Shown here: in pieces, positions 32,395-43,629 of the stretch | Position numbering within the stretch: position 1 is the first letter of the stretch | Layout of the letters: each line of letters begins with the position of its first letter | Source of the DNA: Cavenderia fasciculata | Lineage: Eukaryota; Evosea; Eumycetozoa; Acytosteliales; Cavenderiaceae | Assembly (NCBI RefSeq): GCF_000203815.1 | Contig: NW_004457729.1 | Location: 1,984,674 to 2,048,673, forward strand | Reading direction: 5' to 3' | Length of the DNA: 64,000 nucleotides | Made by a program: the position numbers and the translations under genes | Notes under the pieces: generated by a model | The model's input: only the letters and a program-made list of their open reading frames with translations | Database searches by the model: none | Told to the model about the DNA's origin: nothing

Positions 32395-35300
32395 ATGATA
32401 CAAAACAATGGTTTCGAAAAGTCTTCATCTTCTCAAACAACATCACCATTATCAACATCTTCACCATATAAAGCAAGACAAGAACATTTACCCTATTCTA
32501 CATTTTTCAATTCATCTGCTGAAACAAACCATCATCATCATACACCATTTGTATTAAATGATAATAATAGTAATCATAATAATCATAATAATCATAATAA
32601 TAATGTAAATTCATCACCTTCAACAAGTAAATTAAAAGGATGTCAATGTATAATCAATCAACATTTAAAAAGTTTAAATGTACCAGTCATGACAAATGGT
32701 AATGGAAATAGTAGTAATAGTAGTAACAATACAACACCAACATCACCAACTTACTTTGAATCAAAGAAAAAGGAAAAGCAAATATCAAATGAAAATGGAA
32801 TGGATATTGATACTTGCCAAACAACAATTTTATCACCTTTATCTTCTTCTTCTTCTTCTACTCCTCCTACTCCGATAACTGCTTCAACAACATCACGTGT
32901 TTTAGAATTATCAGTTAATCCTCTTCCAGTTTCAACGCCACCAACAACACCAACAACAACAACAACGACAACAATGACATCAATTGATTCGAATCAATTA
33001 ATACCAGAGGCTAAATTATTAGATTCATCTGTAGCAAGTTCACCATTTATGGTAAATTCAAAAGAAGTTGAATGTTTTGAGCGAATCCTAATGTCTACAC
33101 ATGAAAGCTTTTTCAATAATGTAGTAGAATCACTCATTCAATTACTTGGTAGTAGGAACAAATGTATTACCATTGCATCAATCTATGACTATGGTGTATG
33201 TGATGTCATTATTCAATTTGATAATGGTATCGTTTCTTCATCCTATTCATATGATTCTGGAACTCTAAAAAATAGTAAAGATTTTAAACCTTATTTCGAT
33301 CAACCAAATGTCATTCGTATTCCTCTAGAAAGTCAAAATCATATCTATGGTGAAATTAAAATTTCCCCAATCTCTTTAAATGAAAAAAATTTAATTATTG
33401 ATGGTTTAATTTCAAAGTAAGAGAGAGAGTAAAAAGAAAAAAAAAAGAAAAGAAAAGAAATATTAATTTTTTATTATTTTTTATATAGATTTATAATTAA
33501 ACATACAAGTTATGAAGTTGAAAGAAGAATTCATCAATCATTATTAAATATGATTATTGAATGTACCAATGCAGATAGTATGAGTTTTTTTAATTTATTA
33601 ACTCAACAATTATGTAAAGTTTTAGATGCAAATGTAACATATATTAAAAACAAAAAAAAAGTAAAGAAATCAACTAATAATAACTTAACTTCATTCTTTA
33701 TTTTTTATTATTTAGTTTGCAGCAGTATCATATTTTTATCCACCAAATAGATGTATAACTTTATCATTTTGTAACAAAAATTCATTAATTGAAAATTTTG
33801 AATATGATGCTCAAGGTACTCCATGTGAATTGGTTGTAAATGAAAAGAAAATTATTTCCTTTTCTGAAAAGTAATTAATTAATGTTAAAAACCAAATTAT
33901 CTCTACTCTTTTACTTATTCCCTTTCTTTTCTAGTTTAGTAGAATTATTTCCAAGTGATCAATGGATTCAAGATAATTTTATAAAATCATATCTTGGAAT
34001 ACCAATATTTAATACCAAAGGAGATGTGATTGGATTAATTTTTTCAGTTGGTGAAAATTCTCTTAGACCCATTTCTCATACGACTTTAATGTCACTTTCA
34101 AAGAGAGCTGCAGCAGAGATGGAACGTATCAAAGTAAAACAACAATTGGTACTATCAAAAACAGTATTGGATCAATTTCCATCGTGTGTATGTTTGGTAA
34201 ACAAACATGGAATCATTATTAGAGTCTATGGACCCATATTTTCAGTTTTTGGGTACAAGGATTTTGAAATTACAGGCAAATGTATTAGTTTATTTGAAAA
34301 AAAGAAACCACTTTCTTTTTATCATCAACAATTACATAAAAAACAACAACAAGAAAAGGAAACCCAATCAAGATATTTTTCAAATAGTACTACATTATTA
34401 TCAATGTTGTCAAGTTTATTAAATGACAGTAATAATAAGAGTATATCGGCAGAATTACAATTATTTAAAAAAGTTCAAGATCAAGATGACGATCAAGATG
34501 AAATTTTGGAAGAGGAAAATGGATCGACCGATTTATCATTGGATGTATTTATAAAAGAATTATTTGATGAAAATAATACAAGTTTGGGTTTCATGGTTGT
34601 ATTTAGAGATATTACTGCAAGTAAAGCAATTCAAAGTTCTCTAGAAGAAGCAAATAATCAACTTTCTATAAAATCTCAACTTGAAATTCAAAAAAACAAA
34701 GAATTAATAGATGCCAGAGATAGAGCTTTAAAAGCTATTAAAATTAAAACTCAATTTACTGCTACTATTAGCCATGGCAAGTAGATATATATAGATAAAT
34801 ATTAAATTAAATATTAATATTTTAAATTTTTTTATTTTTTTTATAGAAATTAGAACACCTTTAAATGGATTAATTGGAATGACAGAAATGTTATTAACAA
34901 CAAATTTGACAAAAGAACAAAGAGAGATTGCAGAGACGATACAAAAGTCTGGAGATATATTACATTCTGTAACATCGGATGTATTGGATTTTAGCAAGAT
35001 AGAAGAATCAAAGTTGGAATTGGAAATGATAGAATTTGATTTTATTGGTTGTATTGAAAATACTTTATCTACTCTGTCAATGTCTTGTGTAGATAAACCA
35101 ATCGAATTTTTATTACATTTTGAAGATAACGTAGCAATTAAAATTATTGGAGATCCAATTAGACTACGTCAAATCATTTTAAATGTTGGATCAAATGCAG
35201 TCAAATATACAAATCAAGGTCATATTTATACTCATGTTTCAATATTGGAAAGAGTAAATGGAAAGATAAAGATTAAAGTATCTGTCGAGGATACTGGTAT

Positions 35301-35559
35301 TGGTATCCCTACCGAAAAAAGGGATCGATTATTTGAACCATTTTCTCAAGTCGATGCATCCATTACACGTCGTTATGGAGGAACTGGTCTTGGACTTGCC
35401 ATTTGTGATAGATTGACAAAATTAATGAATGGTGAAATGACTCTGGAAAAAAGTGTTGAAGGTCAAGGTTCAACTTTTTCAATGACTGGTATTTTTGAAG
35501 AAATTCCAAATAGTTGTAATATTGTTGATTTTAAAATTCATCAAAATTATCAAGTACAA

Positions 35560-35607
<48 letters not shown>

Positions 35608-36522
35608 TCATTTCAATATTTATGTTTATTGATTGGAAATTATCAATTAACAACAGATGTAGTTTGTAAAAATTTGGAACAAATATTTAATCTACGAGCA
35701 CTACCATTAAAACCTAGTGCATTGGAAGATTTTTTAAATAATACAAATGTCGATCAAAATAGTACAATGTTTAATAATCAAAACCTTAGAATGGTGATGA
35801 TTATTCATCCAGAGACTATGGATATTAATGTTTGGAACAAGTATGCATTTGATACTGCAACCTATTATCAAAACAAAAATCGTAGTATCAAAGTTATATT
35901 TGTAACTAGTTATGCAAATGCTAAAAAGTTGCCCAAGAATCCTCCCTACATCCATCTAAACAAACCACTCTCTATCATCAATACATCTAAAATTCTATTC
36001 CACGAGGAATGTGTTGATGAAATGATCGAACAAGTTAGAACTGAACAACAACAAAAAGAAAAAGAAAAAGAAAAAGAAAAGGAAAAGGAAAATGAAAAGG
36101 ATATCTGTCAACCAACCACCAATCAAAAACCAATGGTTTTACGTGATCCTGTACCAAAGGTTTTGGTAGTAGAAGATAATATTGTCAATCAAAAATTAAT
36201 ATCTATGCAATTAAATCGTTTGGGTTATAGTTGTGATGTTGCAGATGATGGTCTAGATGGTTTCGAAATGTTTAAAAAAGGAAATTATAAATTAATTTTA
36301 TTGGATTTACAAATGCCTCGTTGCGACGGGGCACAAGCAAGTTCATTAATTAGATCATTCGAAGAAGTAACAAGTAAATCAAAAGCTATTATTGTAGCAT
36401 TGTCTGCTACAGTTTTGGAATTTAGTAAAGAGTATTGTTTAAATGTTGGAATGGATTCTTTTTTAACAAAACCTCTAAAATTAAATCAATTAAAACAATT
36501 ATTGGATGATTATAACATTTAA
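32395..36522 (+). CDS. Hybrid histidine kinase with GAF domain (soluble two-component sensor)
   Basis: Five exons (32395-33416, 33489-33633, 33716-33870, 33935-34776, 34847-36522) join to 1279 residues. The first 220 residues are Ser/Thr/Asn-rich. A GAF domain follows (about 340-520, with LDANFAAVSYFYPPNR and YLGIPIFNTKGDVIGLIF), then a PAS-like region and coiled coil. HisKA follows with H-box FTATISHEIRTPLNG (His near 721). HATPase_c has DTGIGIP, FEPFSQVD and GGTGLGLAI. The C-terminal receiver is VVEDNIVNQ to LLDLQMPRCDG (Asp near 1206). There is no transmembrane segment. In dictyostelids such kinases feed RdeA and RegA to set cAMP levels. The intron before the H-box has a GC donor. The second intron could instead start at gtaaag, adding nine residues. 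Confidence 0.93.
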
Positions 36523-36654
36523 AGAAAAAGAAAAAGTAATAAAAAAAATTTAAGAAAAGCTTCCAAAATATCTGATTAAAAATTTTTAAAATTTATACCA
36601 TTGAAGAAATGAAATTCACCATCTCCTTTATATTCATTGTGTAGAATAAGAAGA

Positions 36655-38696
36655 ATGATTAAAAGATTATCACAAAATATAATTAAACAACCATCAATTT
36701 ATTTGAGACATAGTAGTAGATTAAATAATAATAATCATAGTAATAATAGTAATAATGTAACATACAAATATTATAGTTCTTCTTCATCTTCTTCATCTTT
36801 TTCATCATCATCATCAAATACTATTGAATATAAAGAAAACTTTATTAGAGGTGATAATTATGATCAAGTTTATAACTCTTTTAAATGGAGTGTACCTGAG
36901 CACTTTAATATAGGTTATGATATTTGTGATAAACATTTAAAACATAAAAGAAATCATAAAGCTATCATTTATGAAGATGAAATTGGTAATATTAAATCGT
37001 AAGTGTAAACAAATCAAATATATATAAATATCTTTTTATTAATTTTCTTCTTTTTTCTTTTTTTTTTTATTTAGAATAACATTTGAAGAATTATATCATC
37101 AATCAAATCAATTAGCAAACATGTTGAAAAAAGAATGTAAATTAGAGATTGGTGATAGAATTGGTGTATTATTGACACAGAGTATAGAAACTGCCTTGTC
37201 ACATGTCACTGCATTTAGAAGTGGAGCCATTTCAATTCCACTTTTTACTTTGTTTGGTCCAGAAGCTTTATCATATCGTTTAAACAACTCTGAAACTAAA
37301 TGTATAATGACAGATTATGATCAATTGGAAAAACTCTTATCAATTCAAAATCAATTACCAACCGTTCAAAAAATTATTGTTTTTGGTCATCCAAAAACTA
37401 GTCAAATCAATCTAATTCAAAATAATACGAATATTTTAGAGTATGTTGAAAAAAATATAGATACTACTATTATTACTCTTGTTTAACTTACTTTTTCTAT
37501 TTAGATGGGAAAAAATTAAAAATAATTATAATGATCAATTTGAAGTAATTAAAACAAAATCAGAAGATCCAGCATTAATTATATTTACAAGTGGAACTAC
37601 TGGTAATCCAAAAGGATGTTTACATGCACATAGAGTTTTAATTGGTCATTTACCAGGTGTACAATTACCTCAAAACTTTTTCCCCTATCATAAAACAAAC
37701 AACAACAACAACAACAATCAAACCTTGTCTACCTCTAAACTATGTTTTTATACACCAGCAGATTGGGCATGGATAGGTGGATTAATTGATGTATTGTTAC
37801 CATCATTGTATTATGGAGTGACAGTGTTGGCACATAGAGCATTGAAATTTGATCCGGTCAAGATTGCCGATCTTATGATTAGACACAAGGTGACAAGTTC
37901 ATTCCTTCCACCAACAGCTCTAAAAATGATGAGACAATCACAACACTTGTTACCTAAAAACACTCATATTCTAAGTATTGGTAGTGGTGGTGAATCTTTG
38001 GGTGACAAGTTACTAAACTTTGGTCAAGAAACTTTTAATACTACAATCAACGAATTCTATGGACAAACAGAAGCCAATCTACTAGTAAGTAACTCTTCAA
38101 CGATTATGGACGTCAAGGTTGGGTCGATGGGTCGGGCAGTACCAGGTCACAAGGTTGAAATTGTTTCCGACAAGGGAGAGGTTCTGCCACATGACAATGT
38201 TGGTAATATAGCTTTGGAAACACCCGATCCAGTGTCATTCCTAAGATATTGGAACAATGAAAAGGCAACAAAGTCAAAATATGTTGGCAAGTGGCTTTTG
38301 ACTGGAGATCTTGGCAAAAAGGATAGTGATGGTTATTTCTGGTATGTTGGTCGTGACGATGATATTATCAATAGTTCAGGCTATCGTATTGGACCAACTG
38401 AAATTGAAAATTGTATCATTGGTCACAAATCAGTTGCCATTTGTGCTGTCATTGGAGTTCCATGTCCACTTCGTGGAGAAGTCATCAAAGCCTACATTGT
38501 ACTCAACCAAACATTCCAACCTACCAAACTATTGGAAGATGAAATCAAAGAACATGTAAAGTATAAATTGGCTGCTCACGAATACCCTCGTCTTGTAGAA
38601 TTTGTTGAATCTTTACCAATGACTACTACTGGTAAAATAATTAGAAAAGATTTAAGATTATTACACAGTGAAAATGAAAAAAAGAAAAAGATTTAA
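36655..38696 (+). CDS. Acyl-CoA synthetase, medium-chain (ACSM) type, probably mitochondrial
   Basis: Three exons (36655-36998, 37075-37440, 37505-38696) give 633 residues. The N terminus (MIKRLSQNIIKQPSIYLRH) is basic and lacks acidic residues, as in a mitochondrial targeting peptide, and is followed by Asn and Ser runs. ANL-superfamily motifs are in order: IIFTSGTTGNPKGCLHAH (ATP loop), FYTPADWAWIGGL, NEFYGQTEANLL, TGDLGKKDSDGYFWYVGRDDD, SSGYRIGPTEIEN and the C-terminal TTTGKIIRKDLR catalytic Lys region. The enzyme forms acyl-AMP and then acyl-CoA. PADWAWIGG and SSGYRIGP are typical for the acetyl/medium-chain branch; the exact chain length cannot be read. Confidence 0.9.
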
Positions 38697-38745
38697 AAAA
38701 AAAGATTTATTTACAAATAAAAAAAAGAATTATTATTAATTTAAT

Positions 38746-39895
38746 TTATAGTTGATTAAAAGAAATGACACCATAAGAAACAGAAGAATCACGCATACTA
38801 TTACATTTACTTGATTGTTCATAATAGAGTGATTGAATTTCAAATTTGAGTTTACTACTATGTATGATCCAAAGAAAGAGAGAGATTGGGTTACGACCAC
38901 AAATAGTGTTTTTAGTTTCTTTGAGATAGTCTGCAAATACTGATGGATCACCAGACTCTATAGCCTTCATTCCATTCTTGTCCATCTTTTCAATAAATTG
39001 ATGAATGGCACCACAACTTGGATCATGTGGAGAGTAGTCAAATCTTGATCCCCAATGACAAAAATCACTACTAATAATGAAAAAGTTGTCTGGATCATCC
39101 AAATAGGGTGCAAATATATCTGCATAGGTCTTTAAATTCTCTTTTGGTACATTTCCAACCAATACCGGTACAATTGTAATATCACGACCTTTTGTCACTT
39201 GTGCAATATATGGGAAATGCATCTCCAAACTATGTTCTTCTTCATCAATTTCTTTTGTCATCCATGTAAATTGTCCTGTTAAATTTAATTTATTGGTAAC
39301 TACAAAACAAAAATAAATAAATAAATAAATAAATAAAAAGGGAAAGGATTTAATAATCCAACTTGATTTACATACTTTCAACATCAACCTTTAAATCACC
39401 AACAGGAGTTTCTAAATGAGTATGTTTTGATAAACCACAAGATTTAGTATAAACATGATGTGATGGTCCCAATACAAATATTCTTTTACTAAAAAAATTA
39501 AATTAAATTAAATTAAATGAATAGTTGATTGTACTACTTTTGTAAGTACTTACAATGTAGTATCAGACAAATTAATATAACCTCTTGATGCTGCTCTTCC
39601 ACTATAATCATAACCTGCATGTCTTGATAGTTGGGGTTTTTGTTAGTTATGTAGTAATGATTGATTGATGAATCTGTCTAATGTTTACACATACGGTACA
39701 ATCAATGCTTTAGTATTCTTTTTAATTGATTTAGTTTCACCTAACCATCCTGATAGTTGTTGACCTAATTTATTACCTTGATTGATTAAAGTAAGTAAGT
39801 CAGAATGATTCTTTTTCTTTTTCTTCTTTTATTATTCATTACATACTATCAGAGGCGTACCAATTTCCTCCGTGATAAGCTGCTCTCTTTGTCAT
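38746..39895 (-). CDS. memo1: MEMO1 family protein
   Basis: Five exons (39895-39847, 39776-39695, 39622-39554, 39488-39376, 39299-38746) join in frame to 288 residues, close to human MEMO1 (297). Family signatures are [63 protein letters not shown], and the C-terminal [16 protein letters not shown]. The residues reported to bind copper or lie in the active-site-like pocket in MEMO1 (two His and a Cys) have counterparts here (PSHH, EMH, KCNSM). MEMO1 is linked to cell motility signalling in animals and is related to extradiol dioxygenases. The intron density is the highest in the window for such a small gene. Confidence 0.93.
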
Positions 39896-40144
39896 TGTAT
39901 TTGAATAAAGAAATAAGTATACAGTATATTTAATATTTATAAGAATTGAGGGTTTAATTAAATTTTTGAAAGTTTGTCAGAACATCACAACTTCTTTCTC
40001 TTTTGTTTTCAAAATTATTTAATTTATTTTTTTGATTTCTAATCAAACAAGTAGCTATCTATGACATAGAATGTAATCATATGTGATTTCATTTACTTTT
40101 TATATCATTCTCTCTCTCTTTCTATCTATCTATATTATCAAACT

Positions 40145-41842
40145 ATGGATAAAGATTGTTATTTAATTAAAGAAAGAATATCTATATTATTATTACAAAA
40201 GATTATTAGAGATATTGGCAATGTAGATTTATTGTGTCTATTGATGACTTGCAAGTCATGGTACTATGACTTTAGATTAAAGTATAGTAATTTAATAACA
40301 TTCAACGATCAGTTGGATTGTATCGACCCAACGGCATTCATGACAACAGCCAATAAAAAGTACTTTATCACAAATACTTGTACTATGAATGCATTCCTAC
40401 CAATCTATAATAATACAATATCATCAACTATATTAATAGATGACAATAATAATTGTAATAATAATAATAATACATTTTCAACTGCATTCATCAATTTAAA
40501 AGATTCCTCCTCCTCTTCTTCTTCTACTACTTGTTTAACTACAACATTGAAACATTTATATGTTTATGAAATGAAAGATTTAAAATTATTTGATACTTTA
40601 GAACCAAATAGTTTGGAAACATTAAAATTAAAACAATCATATGATTCTACTTCATCCTCTTCTTTACTTGAACAACAAAAACAAACAATTAAATCACTTC
40701 AAATAGTATATAGTGAAGGTTTAAAGTTTAATTTTCCAAACCTTACATCACTAGAAATATCATTTAATGGTTGGGGAGAGGAGAAAAAAGGGTTTTTATT
40801 CCCAAATACTTTGGTATCACTTGACTTGTCGATTCAGTCTTGGGAATCTGGTAATGCATTCAATTTAAAAAATTGTATTTCTATGCAATCTTTGAGGATT
40901 GTTAAAACAAACAAGCGTGATCCAGCTGGCAAAAAGAAGAGAAGAGCTCGTGCCCAAGACTGGCTTCCACCATTTTTAAAATCTCTTCATCTCACAGATG
41001 AGGAGGATTACCCAACCATTCTTCCTACAACCTTGACCAAACTTTCAATGGCCATTGACAAAAAAGGAATGCCAAACAATTATCTACCACCAAATCTTTG
41101 TCACCTAAAACTTTACCATTATCACAAAAAGATTGTTATTCAAGATACACTCATCCCCAATGGATTGGAAAAGTTTACTTTTGTAAATGTCTACAATGTC
41201 AATAGTTTATCATTCCTTCCAAGTTCATTGAAAAAAATCGATCTACTTACATTGGATCATAAAAAGACGGAAAGAGGTTGGTTATCTAAATTCAACAATC
41301 TTGAAAAATTAATGATTCGAGAATCTTTTCAAATGGATTTTCCACCAACCATCAAAAGTGTACATTATCATAGTATATCCACCGGTCCACTTTATATACC
41401 AATTACATCAACCAAACTTTCCATTACAATTCAAGATTCAAATCAATCATTGGAAAAATTAAATATTAAAATTATTGACAACCAAAATAATAAGAAAAAA
41501 GAAAAAGTTAATAATAATAATAATCTTTTTCAATTACCAAATCTAAGAAAATTATATATTGAAATTGAAGATGATCAAGGTGATAGGTTTAGAATTGATG
41601 ATATCATCACAAAGTCAAATATTCAAACCATTATATTTTCAACATTTATGTATACTAGAATTGATATTAGACGATTGGGTGGCGATCATATCCTATTGAT
41701 AGATAGAAATACTATCCTAGGTGGAATAATCACTTTAAAAAAAGATAATAATAATAATTATCAACCATTATTTATCAAATTTAATAGACTACTTCAAAAT
41801 CCTAAAAACCTTTATATTTCATTTACAAACCAACCAAAATAA
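40145..41842 (+). CDS. F-box/leucine-rich-repeat-like protein
   Basis: Intronless, 565 residues. The first 45 residues read like an F-box (LLLQKIIRDIGNVDLLCLLMTCKSWYYD). Asn and Ser runs precede irregular leucine-rich units such as LKSLHLTDE, TLTKLSMAID, NLCHLKLYH, GLEKFTFVNV and SLKKIDLLT. These are spaced about 20-25 residues apart and resemble the FNIP/LRR families that are expanded in dictyostelids, though the FNIP tetrapeptide itself is not seen. Such proteins often recruit substrates to SCF ubiquitin ligases; the target is unknown. Confidence 0.75.
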   Translation: MDKDCYLIKERISILLLQKIIRDIGNVDLLCLLMTCKSWYYDFRLKYSNLITFNDQLDCIDPTAFMTTANKKYFITNTCTMNAFLPIYNNTISSTILIDDNNNCNNNNNTFSTAFINLKDSSSSSSSTTCLTTTLKHLYVYEMKDLKLFDTLEPNSLETLKLKQSYDSTSSSSLLEQQKQTIKSLQIVYSEGLKFNFPNLTSLEISFNGWGEEKKGFLFPNTLVSLDLSIQSWESGNAFNLKNCISMQSLRIVKTNKRDPAGKKKRRARAQDWLPPFLKSLHLTDEEDYPTILPTTLTKLSMAIDKKGMPNNYLPPNLCHLKLYHYHKKIVIQDTLIPNGLEKFTFVNVYNVNSLSFLPSSLKKIDLLTLDHKKTERGWLSKFNNLEKLMIRESFQMDFPPTIKSVHYHSISTGPLYIPITSTKLSITIQDSNQSLEKLNIKIIDNQNNKKKEKVNNNNNLFQLPNLRKLYIEIEDDQGDRFRIDDIITKSNIQTIIFSTFMYTRIDIRRLGGDHILLIDRNTILGGIITLKKDNNNNYQPLFIKFNRLLQNPKNLYISFTNQPK

Positions 41843-42187
41843 AAAGGACACAAGGAAATAATAATAATAATTGAACATCCAAATTTAATTTTCTAAAATG
41901 TCATTATCATAATTCAACAACGTGTCACCTCCACTTTTTCCCAACACCACGGTTGTTGTAAATCCATCAAAGCGTCAATCAAATTTTACAGATAAAAAAA
42001 CAAAAACAGTTAATTTCAATGAATCTAAAGGTGGCTCTATTGTTAACAACTTTAAAACAGTGTGCGTCGGTTCTATAATCTAAAGGCTTTTAAAAAGGTA
42101 AACTATTTAAACTGACCGATCGGTCCTTTCTACTCACAATTATTTATTTATTTATTTATTTATTCACATACAATCAATCGATCAAAA
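41843..42187. other. Intergenic region upstream of the CAP-domain gene
   Basis: No gene. It contains a G+C-rich palindrome (listed separately) and a TTTA microsatellite at 42140-42163 just before the start codon. A stretch at 41930-42080 is somewhat less A+T-rich without recognisable content. Confidence 0.4.
42114..42125. promoter_or_regulatory. Perfect 12-bp palindrome gaccgatcggtc
   Basis: A G+C-rich perfect palindrome in an A+T-rich promoter, 62 bp before the ATG at 42188. It has the form of a dimeric factor site; no factor is known to me. Confidence 0.35.
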
Positions 42188-43336
42188 ATGTTTATAATAG
42201 TATTAATATCATTGATTTTAAATATTATTTTAATAAATGCAGTAACATTTGATCCAAACTATCATCTTGGGTTGGTGAATAATGTAAGAGCTCAAAATGG
42301 TAAAAACCCACTCGTCCTTAGTCCATGTCTTCAACTTGCTGCTCAATACCATTCAAACTATCAAAAATCAATCACTACAATGACCCATGATTCGCCACTA
42401 GGTGGTTTATTTGCAAGAATGCAAGCATTTGGTGCTGCATCAATGTCTTCTGCTGCAGAGTATGTAATAATTTTAAAAATCGGTATAATTAACGATCTAA
42501 TCCTATTTTTTTTTATTTAAAAGGAATGTAGCATCTGGTTATTCAAGTGATGATGCAGTAGTTGCAGGATGGGTTGCATCATCGGGTCATTTTGCCAATA
42601 TTATTGGAAACTATCAATATTTTGGAGTTGGTATGGCAACTACTTCGTCTGGTACACCTTATTGGACTCAACAGTTTGCAAACTATCAAACTTGTAACCC
42701 AACTTCACCAACTACTACTACTTCAAATCCAAGCACAACTACTACAACAACTGTTCCATCAACTACTTCTACTACTGGATCTCAATCAACAACTACTACA
42801 GGTACACCAACCACTAGTAGTACAACTGCTACAACCACTAGTCCATCGACAACAACAACCACAGGAACTCCAAGTGGACCAAACCTTTCAGTAGTATCTC
42901 AACATCTATCACTAATCAATGCATTTAGAGCACAAAATGGTAAAGCTCCTTTGACTCTATGTTCAAAACTAGTTCAAGCTTCATTATCACACTCACAATA
43001 CCAAGCTTCTATTAGTAGTATGACAAATGCAAATCCAGCAGGTGGGATCATTGCCAGAATGAAAGCTGCCGGTGTAGTTTCAGTATCATCTGCTTCTCAG
43101 TATGTAACAATTTAAATAATTATATATCTATATATACTAACCATTTTCATTTCATTTCTCAATTTAGAAATGTTGCAGCAGGATATAATACAGATGCATC
43201 AGCAGTAACAGGTCTAACAGCATCCAGTACAAAGAATAATATTCTTGGTAACTATCAATACTTTGGAGTTGCAATGGTTAAATCCTCTGCAAATTATCCA
43301 TATTGGACACAAATGTTTATGAGTGGATCTTGTTAG
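42188..43336 (+). CDS. Secreted protein with two CAP/SCP domains joined by a Thr-rich linker
   Basis: Three exons (42188-42459, 42524-43099, 43168-43336) give 338 residues. A signal peptide (1-19) precedes CAP domain 1 (LVNNVRAQNGKNPLVLS, MTHDSP, ENVASGYSSDD, GHFANIIGNYQYFGVGMA). A mucin-like Thr/Ser linker (about 55 residues) follows, then CAP domain 2 (LINAFRAQNGKAPLTL, NVAAGYNTDA, NNILGNYQYFGVAMV). Both introns interrupt the equivalent codon just before the NVA motif, in phase 2, showing internal duplication of a one-intron gene. Domain 2 has lost the His of MTH and the GHF motif. CAP proteins are extracellular; proposed roles include lipid binding. Confidence 0.92.
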
Positions 43337-43629
43337 AGACGAGAATATAAAATAAATTAAAATAAATTTTGTTGTTGTTGTAAAATCTATAGGAGGATGG
43401 TGCACAAACGCGCATGTCTCTCTGTGTTTTGATTCGGATCAATTCTGATAACCCACCAAACAACAAAATATCTTGTCAAAATGAAGTGAAGTCCAAAACA
43501 ATCTATTTGCAACTCTTGTCTTCAATCAATCCTCCTCCTCCTTCCTCAGAGCATTCATGAAACCTCCTTTTTATCACCAAACTATATATATATATCTTAT
43601 TATCTATCTATTTAATATAAAGAAGAAAA
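43337..43629. other. Intergenic region
   Basis: Between the CAP gene and the following membrane-protein gene. C+T-rich upstream of the second gene (about 43530-43560); no feature recognised. Confidence 0.35.

Noticed and set aside
33634-33715. Alternative donor gtaaag at 33661 in the histidine kinase gene
   Set aside because: It would add a Lys-rich stretch inside the GAF strand; gtaaca at 33634 gives the smoother LDANFAAVSYFY. The alternative is kept as a note only.
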